The position numbers were made by a program, and so were the translations under genes. Below are positions 27,327-37,150 of a stretch of DNA of 64,000 nt, in pieces (the stretch's first letter is position 1; each line of letters opens with the position of its first letter). The notes below the pieces were generated by a model that was not told the DNA's origin, ran no database searches, and was given only the letters and a program-made list of their open reading frames with translations. The stretch is from assembly GCA_005884665.1 (NCBI GenBank), contig VBAT01000034.1:101086-165085 (forward strand). Direction: 5' to 3'. The DNA is from Bacteroidota bacterium (GTDB lineage: Bacteria; Bacteroidota; Bacteroidia; Chitinophagales; Chitinophagaceae).

Positions 27327-30300
27327 ATGGATTTAACTTTCGTAAAAGAGCCTTACCATGAGGCTATAATAAAAACGTTGCGGATCATGAAATTAACCGC
27401 AATCATATTACTCTCGGCTTGCCTTGCGGCAAGCGCCAAAGGCTTAAGTCAACGGATCACCTTATCCGTGAAAGACGCTCCACTTGAAAATGTATTTAGA
27501 GAAATACAGAAACAAAGCGGCTACGCCTTTGTGTATTTTAATGATGACCTGGTTAATACCGGCAAAGTTAACATTGAAGTAAAGGACGTTGACCTGGATG
27601 AAGTGCTGAGGCTTTGTGTAAAAAACCAACCGCTGACTTTTACAATTACTGGTAAGATTGTCGTTATAAAAAAGACTAACCTGCCTACATTAAACATTAC
27701 CACTGAACCACCACAAATTGATGTTCATGGAAAAGTTGTGAATGAAAATGGCGAACCGGTGATAGCAACTGTGACCATAAAGGGAACAACCATTGCGACA
27801 AGTACAAATGAGAACGGTGAATTTGAATTGAAAAATGTTGACGAGAAGGCGACGCTGATAATTACCAGTGTAACCATTGAAACAAGAGAAATAAAATTGG
27901 AAGGTAAACCCGACCTGCTGATCAGTGTGAAGATCAAAATTGGTTCGGGAGAAGAAGTTGTTGTAAAAACAAATTACTGGGAAACCAAACAAAGATTGAA
28001 TCCCGGGAATATCAGCACGATCACTTCAAAAGAAATCGAAATGCAACCCGTAAGCAACCCGCTCCAGGCAATGCAGGGGAGAATGCCGGGAGTATTTATC
28101 CAGGAGTCTACGGGGCTGCCGGGTGGACTGATCTCGATCCAGATAAGAGGTAGAAATAGCATTAATCCGTCTAGTGGAAGCAACCCGCTCTTTATCGTGG
28201 ACGGTGTGCCCTTTTCTTCCGAAAGTTTTGGGACAGGCTTTGGCGGTATTCAGCAAAATTATGTCAGCCCTATTAATAGTATAAGCCCTTCGGATATTGA
28301 AAGTATCGAAGTACTGAAAGACGCCGATGCTACCGCTATTTATGGATCCCGTGGCGCCAATGGTGTGGTATTGATCACAACAAAAAAAGGTAATTCAGGT
28401 AAAACATCAATAGGCATCAATTTTTCAACAGGCTTTAGCCAGGTGCCACATTTCATGGACCTTTTAAGCAGGGAACAAAACCTTGAAATGAAAAAAGAAG
28501 CGTTAAAGAACAGCAATCTCTGGCCTTTATCCCCTGCTGATTATAGCAAGGCGCCGGATGTATTTCTTTGGGATACCACGCGATACACAGACTGGCAGAA
28601 AGAGCTTATGGGGCGAACAGCCAAAACAACTAATGCCCGTATTGCACTTTCAGGGGGATCTTCTAAAACCCGTTATTTATTCAGCGGAAGTTATTTAAAA
28701 CTAGGATCAGTTTTCCCAGGAGATTTTGGCTATCAGAAAGGATCAGGTCTTTTTAGCCTCAACCATAGATCAGAAAATGACAGGTTTTCATTTTCATTTT
28801 CGGCCAACTATACAATAGATGATAATCACTTGCCCAAACTCGACCTCACCGACGAGGCCATTCACTTATCTCCGGGTGCGCCGGCTTTATTCGATCAAAA
28901 TGGGAATATAAATTGGGAAAACAATACGTGGTTAAATCCAATGGCAACCTATTTAAATCCGAAATACCGGGCTACGGGAGAAAATCTTATTACGAATGTG
29001 GGTCTTGATTATGAAGTCATTCCCGGTTTACATGTCAGATCGAATTTTGGGTATAATAAACGGGACCTGGAGCAATTGGCTACCACACCTTTTTCGTCTA
29101 TCCGGCCTGATCTACTGGCAAATTTCCAGGTAGGCAGTGTATTCGGAAACGCAAAGGTAAAAACCTGGATCATTGAACCGCAATTGGAATATACCCGTTC
29201 TCTTGGAAAGGGGAAGATCATCTTGTTAGCAGGCACATCCTTCCAGGATACAAAAAGTAATAGCGAAGTTAAGTCAGCTACCGGGTACACCAGTGATGCC
29301 CTGCTGGAAAATATCGGAGCTGCACCCAACGTCAGAATTTCCCTGGCCAATGCTTATCAATATCGTTATATGGCCGTGTTTGGAAGAGTCAACTACAATT
29401 TACATGATAAATATGTCCTGAATCTAACAGCCCGCAGGGATGGATCGAGCCGTTTTGGTCCGGAAAATAAATTTGGGAATTTTGGCGCAGCAGGTGCAGC
29501 CTGGATATTTTCCGAAGAAAAACTTTTTAAAAATCTCCGCTTTCTCAGCTTCGGTAAAATAAGAGCAAGCTACGGTATAACCGGAAGCGACAATATTGGA
29601 AATTATCAATACCTGGATTCATATAGTCCAACCACAAATCCCTACCAGGGGATCACTGGGTTAGTGCCTACACGATTAGCTAACGCCGAATATGGTTGGG
29701 AAACGAATAAGAAGCTGGAGGCAGGAATTGAATTAAAGTTTTTAAATCGCATCAATTTGGAAGTGAGCTATTACAAAAACCGCTCCTCCAATCAATTGGT
29801 GGGCTATGCATTGCCGGTGATCACAGGACAGGCATCTGTTCAGCGCAATTTGCCGGCAACAGTGCAGAACACCGGCTGGGAGTTTGAATTGAAGACTGAG
29901 AATTTGAAGGGGGCTGTTTCCTGGCTCACTGACTTTAGCCTTTCTATTCCCCGAAACAAGCTGATCGCGTTTCCAAACATTGAAAATTCTTCTTATCGAA
30001 ATCTTGTAGTTGGTGAGCCATTAAGTATCGTCCGGGGCTTTAAATATACCGGGGTAGATTATATAACAGGTTTATACACGTTTGAAGATCTGAACCATGA
30101 TGGCGCCATCACGGACGAAGATCTACAGGTTATTGAAAATAACGGAGTGGATTACTATTTGGGAATGAATAATAGCATAAGTTATAAAGGAGTTGAACTT
30201 AATTTTCTAATACAGGCAGTTAAGCAAACCGGGGTTGATTATTTTTCGAGTTTTTCCAGTCCGCCCGGATACCTGGGTTATTTATCAAATCAGCCTGCTC

Positions 30301-30626
30301 TTGTAATGGACCGATGGCAATATCCGGGGCATGTAACAGACATTCAAAAGTTTGGTAATGGCGGACTTTCTAATTATATAAATCTTAGTAGAAGTGATCG
30401 CAATTTGACAGATGCTTCTTATATCAAATTAAGGAATGTTCAATTATCCTATCAGCTACCTGTTAAGTGGATCAATAAGGCAAAGATGAAAAAGGCTGAT
30501 GTATTTATTCAAGGCCAGAATTTGATTACCCTGACTGATTACGTGGGCCTTGATCCTGAATCACAGTACAGCTATAGGCTTCCCCCGCTCAGGACAATAA
30601 CAATGGGTATTCAAATTTCATTTTAA
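27327..30626 (+). CDS. SusC/RagA family TonB-linked receptor with STN signalling domain
   Basis: A 1,099-residue outer-membrane receptor. A signal peptide lies near residues 20-40 (MKLTAIILLSACLAASAKG, from an internal Met, so the first 20 residues may not be translated). It is followed by an STN domain (ITLSVKDAPLENVFREIQKQSGYAFVYFNDDLV, about 44-115), a carboxypeptidase-like domain, then the plug (IQIRGRNSINPSSGSNPLFIVDGVPF, IESIEVLKDADATAIYGSRGANGVVLITTKKG) and the barrel ending in MGIQISF. The STN domain is the element that contacts FecR, so this transporter is both importer and sensor. Substrate unknown; the downstream thioredoxin does not point to one. Confidence 0.95.
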   Translation: MDLTFVKEPYHEAIIKTLRIMKLTAIILLSACLAASAKGLSQRITLSVKDAPLENVFREIQKQSGYAFVYFNDDLVNTGKVNIEVKDVDLDEVLRLCVKNQPLTFTITGKIVVIKKTNLPTLNITTEPPQIDVHGKVVNENGEPVIATVTIKGTTIATSTNENGEFELKNVDEKATLIITSVTIETREIKLEGKPDLLISVKIKIGSGEEVVVKTNYWETKQRLNPGNISTITSKEIEMQPVSNPLQAMQGRMPGVFIQESTGLPGGLISIQIRGRNSINPSSGSNPLFIVDGVPFSSESFGTGFGGIQQNYVSPINSISPSDIESIEVLKDADATAIYGSRGANGVVLITTKKGNSGKTSIGINFSTGFSQVPHFMDLLSREQNLEMKKEALKNSNLWPLSPADYSKAPDVFLWDTTRYTDWQKELMGRTAKTTNARIALSGGSSKTRYLFSGSYLKLGSVFPGDFGYQKGSGLFSLNHRSENDRFSFSFSANYTIDDNHLPKLDLTDEAIHLSPGAPALFDQNGNINWENNTWLNPMATYLNPKYRATGENLITNVGLDYEVIPGLHVRSNFGYNKRDLEQLATTPFSSIRPDLLANFQVGSVFGNAKVKTWIIEPQLEYTRSLGKGKIILLAGTSFQDTKSNSEVKSATGYTSDALLENIGAAPNVRISLANAYQYRYMAVFGRVNYNLHDKYVLNLTARRDGSSRFGPENKFGNFGAAGAAWIFSEEKLFKNLRFLSFGKIRASYGITGSDNIGNYQYLDSYSPTTNPYQGITGLVPTRLANAEYGWETNKKLEAGIELKFLNRINLEVSYYKNRSSNQLVGYALPVITGQASVQRNLPATVQNTGWEFELKTENLKGAVSWLTDFSLSIPRNKLIAFPNIENSSYRNLVVGEPLSIVRGFKYTGVDYITGLYTFEDLNHDGAITDEDLQVIENNGVDYYLGMNNSISYKGVELNFLIQAVKQTGVDYFSSFSSPPGYLGYLSNQPALVMDRWQYPGHVTDIQKFGNGGLSNYINLSRSDRNLTDASYIKLRNVQLSYQLPVKWINKAKMKKADVFIQGQNLITLTDYVGLDPESQYSYRLPPLRTITMGIQISF

Positions 30627-30645
30627 GATTTAAAAACTTGTTATT

Positions 30646-32076
30646 ATGATCAAGTATTTTAAGAATATAAGGTTTGGATTCATTGCATCCCGTTTGAATT
30701 CACTGGCCAGGTTGCAGGGAGGCTTGTTTTTATTAGCTTTTGCCGTTTGCATTTCCAGCTGTAAAAAATTTGTGGATATTAATCCTCCCGTTTCGGAAGT
30801 CGTTAGTGAAACTGTTTTTACCGATGACCGTTCAGCAACATCAGCTATTGTAGGTATATATAGTAAGATGATGAGTGTCGAAGCATTTGCAGGCCTTGAT
30901 ATGGGTTTTTATCCCGCGCTATCGGCTGATGAACTGAAGTTGTTAACTACTACTCCCGAGCAGAGCCAGTTTGAAAATAATACACTGCTATCCACCAATT
31001 CAGGCTTGCTGAGTTCTTTCTGGGAACCCGGATATCGTTATATATGGTATGCCAATTCTGCAATTGAAGGTCTTTCCAGATCAACCGGGGTATCCGAAGC
31101 GGTTAAAATGCAGCTCCTGGGAGAAGCAAAATTTATACGAGCTTTTTGTCATTTTCAGCTGACGAACTTATTCGGAGCTATTCCCTATATCACTTCATCT
31201 GACTATCGCTTAAATGAGGTTGCCTCAAAAATTTCACAGGCCGAGGTGTACAATAAAATTATCGAAGATCTGCTGGAAGCTCAGACCAACCTTCCTGATA
31301 ACTATATAACATCCGGAAGGGTGCGGCCAAATCGTGGGGCTGCAACAGCGTTGTTGGCCAGAGTTTACTTGTACACCGGTGATTGGTCAAAAGCGGAAAT
31401 AGAAGCATCAGCATCAATTGCTGATTCAAAATATCAACTGGAGGCTGATCTGAACAAGGTATTCATTGCCGGCAGCAAAGAAGCTATCTGGCAATTAATG
31501 CCGGTGAATCCGGGTCTTAATACATGGGAAGAAAAGTACATAACATCAGGCCAGGGAGCTTTGACCTTAACCAATGGGTTATTGAACTCTTTTGAAGCAA
31601 ATGATAACCGCAAAAATAGCTGGGTCAAAAGCTGGACAAATGGCACTGGAACTGTTACTACATATTATCCTTACAAGTATAAAGCAGTTTCAGGACAACC
31701 TCTAACCGAGTACAATATGGTATTCCGCCTGGCGGAGCAGTTTTTGATCCGTGCAGAAGCAAGAACGAATTTGAACAAACTTACTGGTGCCGGCAGCGCG
31801 GCATCTGATCTGAATGTTGTAAGAAACAGGGCCGGATTGAATAACACTTCAGCACTTACCCAGGCAGATTTTTTAGACGCCATCCTCCGGGAAAGACGGG
31901 TTGAACTTTTTACCGAATGGGGTCACAGGTGGTTTGATCTGAAACGAATGAACAAAGCAACCCCGGTGCTAGGTCCGGTAAAACCAGGCTGGCAACCGAC
32001 AGATGTATTATATCCAATTCCTCAGACAGAGCTCGATAAGAATAGAAACTTGTTGCCGCAAAATGCCGGATACTAA
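30646..32076 (+). CDS. SusD/RagB family surface lipoprotein
   Basis: A 476-residue SusD partner, 20 bases after its SusC. The lipobox is unusually far in (about residues 30-40: LLAFAVCISSC), after a basic stretch and a first hydrophobic run, so translation may start at an internal codon. The TPR-like segments (LLGEAKFIRAFCHFQLTNLFGAIPYI, RGAATALLARVYLYTGDWSKAEIEASASI) and the C-terminal block (FLIRAEARTNLNKL...LDAILRERRVELFTEWGHRWFDLKRMN) are all present. Confidence 0.93.
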   Translation: MIKYFKNIRFGFIASRLNSLARLQGGLFLLAFAVCISSCKKFVDINPPVSEVVSETVFTDDRSATSAIVGIYSKMMSVEAFAGLDMGFYPALSADELKLLTTTPEQSQFENNTLLSTNSGLLSSFWEPGYRYIWYANSAIEGLSRSTGVSEAVKMQLLGEAKFIRAFCHFQLTNLFGAIPYITSSDYRLNEVASKISQAEVYNKIIEDLLEAQTNLPDNYITSGRVRPNRGAATALLARVYLYTGDWSKAEIEASASIADSKYQLEADLNKVFIAGSKEAIWQLMPVNPGLNTWEEKYITSGQGALTLTNGLLNSFEANDNRKNSWVKSWTNGTGTVTTYYPYKYKAVSGQPLTEYNMVFRLAEQFLIRAEARTNLNKLTGAGSAASDLNVVRNRAGLNNTSALTQADFLDAILRERRVELFTEWGHRWFDLKRMNKATPVLGPVKPGWQPTDVLYPIPQTELDKNRNLLPQNAGY

Positions 32077-32086
32077 AAAATAAACA

Positions 32087-33508
32087 ATGCAGACTAAAAA
32101 ATCTTTTATGAGAATAAACAAATTATTCCTTTTAACAATGGTGATTGGTTCATCCTTGATTTCAAACGCACAGTCCAAAATTACCCGTATTGGCATCGGT
32201 GACAATGTTCCAGGCGACTTCCCGCTAATGAACCTGGTAAACTATTCGAAGCCTGAAGCCAGAATATCTGATTTTAAAGGCAAATGGCTAATCCTTGATT
32301 ACTGGTTTACGGGTTGCGGGCCCTGCATTGCATCCTGGCCTAAGCTCATGCAACTTCAAAAAAAATACGGCGATAAGATCCAGATCATGTCGGTTGATCA
32401 TATAGATAATCAGGTGAGCGTTGAGAACTTTATTGCAAGAAGAAACAAGGGTAGCAAGGAACCTTATTCAATTCCCTCAGTTACGGGCGATACCATATTG
32501 TACAAAATTTTGCCTCCATCAGGCTATCCTACCGTTGTATGGATTGATGCTGACGGCAAATACCGGGCTACCACTTCGGGGGAAGATTTTAATGAGGCCA
32601 ATATCGAAAAAGTATTGAACAAGCAGGATATAAAAAGCCTGACGGTAAACACTACATTGGTGGATTCAAAGAAGCCATTCTTTCTGGATGGAAATGGGGG
32701 ATCCGGAGAACAGATGCTCTGGTATTCTACCGTTTCCCGGTATTCAGAAAAATTAAGATCTGGAGCAACCATGTCTGCCAATGCATCCAGCACTTCTTAT
32801 CTTAACTCATCCGGCTATGTAATGGCTATTAGGAATCATAGCCTTTTGGGCCTTGTCCAGTATGCATATTGCGATGGCCCTCATCCTGAACTTGCAGGTT
32901 GGATTGGCGAATATACCCGGCTTCCACAGACCCGGATTGAACTCCGGGTAAAAGATCCCGGCAGGCTAAACGGAGTCAGCGCTGACGGACTTTTACTTAC
33001 TGATAGTCTTTACACTTATCAATTGATTTCTTATCAACCCCGCACAATGGATCAATTGAAAAAGATGATGCGGGAGGATTTGCAGAGATATTTTGATTTG
33101 GAATTTAAATGGGAAAAGGTAAAGAAGCAATGCCTGGTACTTACTGCCGAGGATACAACTTTATTAAGCAACAACAACCTGGAAGGAAGACCGACATATG
33201 GGTATAATAGAGATAGTGATTTTTATTACATGCGGGATGTACCGGTTAGTAATTTTTTTGGTTACCTCCTCGAATACACCAGTGGTTATTATAAAGCTGA
33301 CAGCTATCCCCTTATTGATGAAACCGGCTTTAAAGGGGGCCTGGATTTGATCTTTAAAGGAATCACCATTGATAATTTCAAAGAAATCGCGAACGACTAC
33401 CGGAAACTTGACGCGTTGTTAGCAAAATACAAAATGCATTTTAAGCTTGAAGAACGGGAGGTTAATGTGCTGGTGATTACCGATGCTGCAACGGATAAAA
33501 AACTTTAA
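32087..33508 (+). CDS. TlpA-like periplasmic thioredoxin with DUF3738-like C-terminus
   Basis: A 473-residue exported protein. ATG 32087 is used; ATG 32108 (MRINKLFLL) gives a shorter leader ending at ISNAQ. Residues 35-185 form a redoxin domain with a CxxC active site in WFTGCGPCIASWPKL and the cis-Pro loop GYPTVVWID. The rest resembles the DUF3738 domain often fused to TlpA proteins in SusCD loci, with PLIDETGFKGGLDLIF and a final KLEEREVNVLVITDA. It probably reduces or isomerises exported proteins. Its position, 10 bases after susD, suggests the same operon. Confidence 0.85.
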   Translation: MQTKKSFMRINKLFLLTMVIGSSLISNAQSKITRIGIGDNVPGDFPLMNLVNYSKPEARISDFKGKWLILDYWFTGCGPCIASWPKLMQLQKKYGDKIQIMSVDHIDNQVSVENFIARRNKGSKEPYSIPSVTGDTILYKILPPSGYPTVVWIDADGKYRATTSGEDFNEANIEKVLNKQDIKSLTVNTTLVDSKKPFFLDGNGGSGEQMLWYSTVSRYSEKLRSGATMSANASSTSYLNSSGYVMAIRNHSLLGLVQYAYCDGPHPELAGWIGEYTRLPQTRIELRVKDPGRLNGVSADGLLLTDSLYTYQLISYQPRTMDQLKKMMREDLQRYFDLEFKWEKVKKQCLVLTAEDTTLLSNNNLEGRPTYGYNRDSDFYYMRDVPVSNFFGYLLEYTSGYYKADSYPLIDETGFKGGLDLIFKGITIDNFKEIANDYRKLDALLAKYKMHFKLEEREVNVLVITDAATDKKL

Positions 33509-33535
33509 ATATTAATTCAATCAAAATAAAATCAA

Positions 33536-34888
33536 ATGAGAAAGACAATGAAATATGCAAGCATGCTGGTAGCCGTTATAGGTTTTCTTGCTATTAGCTG
33601 CAAAAAAGATAAACCTAAGACAGTGCCATCTATAACCACTTCTGCAGTTACTGATATTACTCCAACATCTGCAAAAGGGGGCGGTAAGATCACCAATAAT
33701 GGTGGTGCTGATATTACAGCAAGGGGTTTAGTATTTAGTAAAACAGTTGCACAGCCTACCATTGCCGATGACAAGACAGTTGAAACTACTTCGGCTGACG
33801 AGTTTCAGTCTATGATGAACAACCTCAGCTCCGGAGCTGTTTATCATGTTCGTGCCTATGCCACCAACAGCGTTGGTATTGGCTATGGACAGGTGGTTGA
33901 TTTTACAACCGGTAATGCCCCGCCAACGGCTACAAATGTGATGATAACAGGAACAGCCGAGGTCAATAAAACACTTACTGTAAGTTACACCTATGCTGAT
34001 GCGGAAAATAATGCAGAAAGCGGAACCATCATACAATGGTATGTGGCCAACGATGGGGCAGGCGCGGGAGAAACAGCGATTGCAGGAGCCACCTCATTGA
34101 CTTTTATCATACAGGCAGCGCAACAGGGAAAATATATCCGTGCAGGCATAACACCCAAAGCGGCAACAGGCACAACAACAGGTGCCGAAGTAAAATCCGG
34201 TTTTGTAGGAGCCGTGGGAGAAGCCACTACCGTAACATTCACTTATAATGGCCAAACAGTTACTTATGGAATTATAAACAGCGCAGCCACAGGAAGAAAA
34301 TGGCTTGACAGAAATCTCGGAGCTCCCAATGCTCCATCGGCATATAATGATTATGCAAACTATGGAGATTTATTTCAATGGGGGCGTTTAGCTGACGGGC
34401 ATCAACTAATCAACCGTACTGGACCAGCTGATGCAAATATGTCTGCTGTGAATGTAGGCACCACTCCATACCCTGGACCATATGACTTATCCTCTACTGA
34501 TAATCCGGGCCATTCAAAGTTTATTCTGTCTCCTGAATACAACAGTGATTGGCGGGAACCTAAGAATGATAATTTATGGCAGGGAGTGAATGGCATCAAT
34601 AACCCATGCCCTGCAGGCTGGCGGATTGCGACAGCTACGGAATGGGCAGCAGAGAATCTGGGTAACTTACCATCGGCATATACCAAGCTGAAAATTACAC
34701 TTACCGGGTTACATGCAGGAGATGATGACGGTATTTACCAGTCAGCTACAAATGGCCTTTACTGGACTTCAACTATAGGAACTACATTTGATTACAGGGC
34801 AAAAAGAACAGCTATCACTACGACAGCTACAACGCAAAGCGAAACATTTCGCTCCAATGGCCATGCGTGCCGCTGTATAAAAGATTAA
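33536..34888 (+). CDS. FISUMP-type surface lipoprotein
   Basis: A 450-residue lipoprotein (signal ...AVIGFLAISC). Residues 30-125 form an Ig/Fn3-like module (ITTSAVTDITPTSAKGGGKITNNGGADITARGLVFS...VHVRAYATNSVGIGYG type). Residues 130-225 form a second beta module. The C-terminal 215 residues carry the Fibrobacter succinogenes major paralogous domain: WLDRNLGAP, YGDLFQWGRLADGHQ, NPCPAGWRIATATEWAAENL, GLYWTST and the closing HACRCIKD. Such proteins are found at the surface of polymer degraders; the role is unknown. Last gene of the sigma/SusCD locus, followed by a clear terminator. Confidence 0.85.
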   Translation: MRKTMKYASMLVAVIGFLAISCKKDKPKTVPSITTSAVTDITPTSAKGGGKITNNGGADITARGLVFSKTVAQPTIADDKTVETTSADEFQSMMNNLSSGAVYHVRAYATNSVGIGYGQVVDFTTGNAPPTATNVMITGTAEVNKTLTVSYTYADAENNAESGTIIQWYVANDGAGAGETAIAGATSLTFIIQAAQQGKYIRAGITPKAATGTTTGAEVKSGFVGAVGEATTVTFTYNGQTVTYGIINSAATGRKWLDRNLGAPNAPSAYNDYANYGDLFQWGRLADGHQLINRTGPADANMSAVNVGTTPYPGPYDLSSTDNPGHSKFILSPEYNSDWREPKNDNLWQGVNGINNPCPAGWRIATATEWAAENLGNLPSAYTKLKITLTGLHAGDDDGIYQSATNGLYWTSTIGTTFDYRAKRTAITTTATTQSETFRSNGHACRCIKD

Positions 34889-34899
34889 ATAGGATTTTT

Positions 34900-34950
34900 A
34901 CAAAAGCGGGGTTTAAAAAGAACTCTGCTTTTGTATTTCTATTTCTTTTC
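34900..34950 (+). terminator. Rho-independent terminator of the SusCD locus
   Basis: ACAAAAGC (34900-34907) pairs with GCTTTTGT (34927-34934). The inner GGGGTT pairs with AACTCT, allowing G-T pairs. This gives a 14-bp stem with a 7-base loop followed by a T-rich run. It lies 12 bases after the FISUMP stop. Confidence 0.8.
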
Positions 34951-35131
34951 TATTTGTGACGTTGACGTTTTGCCAAAAGGAATAAAGGCAGGTTTGAAAT
35001 AATGAAAGTTTTATGAAACTGGTGAAAGGAGAAAAGAAATGAATGTGATTGTAGTCCACGAGCCTAAAAATTAACCAGCATTAATAAGTCTTGGATCAAA
35101 AAGCGAGGCACAGGATGTAGTGAAGAGCAAT

Positions 35132-35440
35132 TTAATAACCACCGGGAGTTTCGCCAGTAAACTTATCTAAAAGATATTGACGGAACCGCTTCCAAAAGTT
35201 TTCAGTAATGTCTAATGGGGCAATACAATCATTTTTGATAAACAGTTTAAATTGTTTTAAGCTATTAGAAAGATGACGGTTGCCTTTGCGTTTATTTTGA
35301 TTTAGATATTCCTCATAATATTCAAGAAAGTTGGTTTTGAACTTATATGAAGGGATATATGTGCTTCCGATCGCTTGTTTCTCTATAATTGCCTGGCTCT
35401 TTTTTGTTTAGACAAGAGCTTCTTTTCTTTTTTGAAAGCG
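35132..35440 (-). pseudogene. Remnant of a tyrosine recombinase (core-binding domain only)
   Basis: On the minus strand, about 85 residues read as the SAM-like core-binding domain of Bacteroidota integrases: KTNFLEYYEEYLNQNKRKGN, HLSNSLKQFKLFIKND, then ITENFWKRFRQYLLDKFTGETP. The frame then stops at 35132 where intact enzymes continue into the catalytic domain. Upstream, a segment in another phase (FKKEKKLLSKQKRARQL) fits the preceding helix, so there is also a frameshift near 35400. No catalytic Arg-His-Arg-Tyr region is found. Its neighbour tRNA-Leu is a typical integration target, so this is probably the scar of a lost element. Confidence 0.7.
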
Positions 35441-35720
35441 TAGATAAGCGGAAAGAAGTAAGAGAAAACATTTTTTCTTACTCCAAATGCAGATGTATCA
35501 GTTTGTATTCTGTACATAAAAACTGCCAAACTGGATGTCAAAAAATTGGGGGTTCATTCAACCTATGCAGGTGAAGTCCCGGGTTGAGCCCAACAGAATT
35601 GTGTGTCATACTGTGTGCCCCTAGTGTCAAAAAATGTGGCAGAAAGCAAAAAAAGGGTCAATGTCTGGCACACAGTAAAAAGAATAGCCTTGTAAATCAA
35701 GACTTACAAAGCTATAAACG
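35441..35720. other. Gene-free stretch between integrase remnant and tRNA-Leu
   Basis: No gene is seen. It may include the decayed 5' end of the integrase and one edge of the lost element. A second copy of the tRNA-Leu(GAG) 3' end was looked for and not found. Confidence 0.4.
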
Positions 35721-35804
35721 TGCCCGAGACTGGATTCGAACCAGCACACCCTTTCGGGCGCCACCACCTCAAAGTGGTGCGTCTACCAATTTCGCCACCC
35801 GGGC
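35721..35804 (-). tRNA. tRNA-Leu (anticodon GAG)
   Basis: On the minus strand an 84-base class II tRNA folds with acceptor GCCCGGG/CTCGGGC, a D-arm with AATTGGTAGAC, anticodon stem CCACT/GGTGG around the loop TTGAGGT (anticodon GAG), a short variable arm and T-loop GGTTCGAATCC. The discriminator is A. CCA is not encoded. Confidence 0.95.
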
Positions 35805-35844
35805 TCTGACCGAAACATTGAACTTCATACTCAAAAATGGACTG

Positions 35845-35852
35845 CAAATATA
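35845..35852 (-). promoter_or_regulatory. -7 promoter box for tRNA-Leu(GAG)
   Basis: The minus strand reads TATATTTG, matching TAnnTTTG, 41 bases upstream of the mature tRNA 5' end. Confidence 0.5.
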
Positions 35853-35904
35853 AGAGATTAGATGATTTAATAACCTACTGCATCCGATGCCGCCTCTCAA
35901 ACAA

Positions 35905-35951
35905 ATTAACCTGTTAACTAATAAACCAATTAACTATCCAACCAATCAACC
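35905..35951. repeat. AACYAAT-type word repeat
   Basis: Short words AAATTAACC, TTAACTAATAAACC, AATTAACTATCC and AACCAATCAACC follow one another just after the kinase stop. They match the words at 14541-14612. Confidence 0.45.
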
Positions 35952-37097
35952 TTTCCTCAATACAATCCTAAACGTCGTCCCTTTCCCAATCTCCGAATGC
36001 TTTACAAAAATTTCTCCTTTGTGGTATTGATTGATGATCCGGCGGGAAAGACTAAGGCCAAGCCCCCACCCTCTTTTTTTGGTAGTAAAGCCCGGCCTGA
36101 ACACCTTGCGGATATTTTGAATTGAAATGCCTTTGCCGGTGTCGGTCACATCGATATTGACAGCATCCTTTTCGTCTTTGATGTCGATCGTGATGCTGCC
36201 CCGGCCCTCCATGGCATCCAGAGCATTCTTCAAAAGATTTTCAATGACCCAATCAAACAGTGGCGCCGATATCATGGCATTCACTTGCTGTTGACCATGT
36301 GTGTTGATGATAAAGCTGATCTTGCCCGGTGCTCTCTTCCTGATATACTCCACCATATTGCTGATCTGCTTGACGAGATCTGTTTTTTCCAGTTGTGGAG
36401 TGCTGCCAATCTTGCCAAACCTGTCGGAAACCAGGCGCAACCGGTCTACATCTTTAGACAACTCGTTCACGATCTGCTCTTCGCTGTTTTTTTCCTTTAA
36501 CATTTCCACCCACCCTTCCAATGATGAAACAGGTGTGCCCAACTGGTGAGCAGTTTCCTTTGCCATGCCGGCCCAGACCTGATTTTGGGCGGATCGATAG
36601 TTGCCACGTAAAGCCAATAGTGTGACCAGGATGAACAGGCCGACAATGACAAGTTGCACCAATGGATAGTAGCGGACCTCATTTAATAGAGCAGTATGGC
36701 CATAGTAATACTTATTAAACTTGGTGGAATCTCCGGGATCGGTATAAATAATTGGTGTATTGATTGACCTGAAACTCCTGAGCTTTCCCGTCAAATAGCC
36801 TTTATCGTCCCGGACCTTTACCGAATCAATGTTGACATAACTGGTAATACTGTCCCGCTCATTTGTTTCAATAATCGGTATATCGTTGTTATCGATGATA
36901 ATCTTAGAGGAAAGGCGCACATCGGTCACAAATGGATTTGCCAGCGATTTGCTCGCTTCCACCCACTGCTCCACTTTCTTTTTTTCCTGCCTTGCAATTT
37001 TGCGAGCCAGGTACTGGGAATAGACGATCGTACCACTCACGATCATGATCGCAACGAAGGCCAGGGCGGTTCTCCAGTTTAAAATTTGTTGAAACAT
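35946..37097 (-). CDS. Membrane sensor histidine kinase
   Basis: A 383-residue kinase. TM1 lies at about residues 10-27, a periplasmic or linker segment at 28-145, and TM2 at about 148-165 (YYPLVQLVIVGLFILVTLLAL). A dimerisation helix follows with AKETAHQLGTPVSSLEGWVEML, where the phospho-acceptor His sits in the HQLGTP variant common in Bacteroidota. The ATP domain has the N-box VIENLLKNALDAME, G1-box DVTDTGKGI, F-box FRPGFTTKKRGWG and G2-box GLGLSLSRRII. No response regulator gene is adjacent, so its partner is encoded elsewhere. It is divergent from the glycosyltransferase gene. Confidence 0.92.
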   Translation of the reverse strand: MFQQILNWRTALAFVAIMIVSGTIVYSQYLARKIARQEKKKVEQWVEASKSLANPFVTDVRLSSKIIIDNNDIPIIETNERDSITSYVNIDSVKVRDDKGYLTGKLRSFRSINTPIIYTDPGDSTKFNKYYYGHTALLNEVRYYPLVQLVIVGLFILVTLLALRGNYRSAQNQVWAGMAKETAHQLGTPVSSLEGWVEMLKEKNSEEQIVNELSKDVDRLRLVSDRFGKIGSTPQLEKTDLVKQISNMVEYIRKRAPGKISFIINTHGQQQVNAMISAPLFDWVIENLLKNALDAMEGRGSITIDIKDEKDAVNIDVTDTGKGISIQNIRKVFRPGFTTKKRGWGLGLSLSRRIINQYHKGEIFVKHSEIGKGTTFRIVLRKG

Positions 37098-37150
37098 TTT
37101 CCGAATATAATAAGGATAAAATGGCTTCCCGTAATTTTGGCAAATTTACT

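Noticed and set aside
35584..35853. Plus-strand frame of 89 codons overlapping tRNA-Leu(GAG)
   Set aside because: It is the antisense of the tRNA gene plus spacer sequence and shows no protein-like features.
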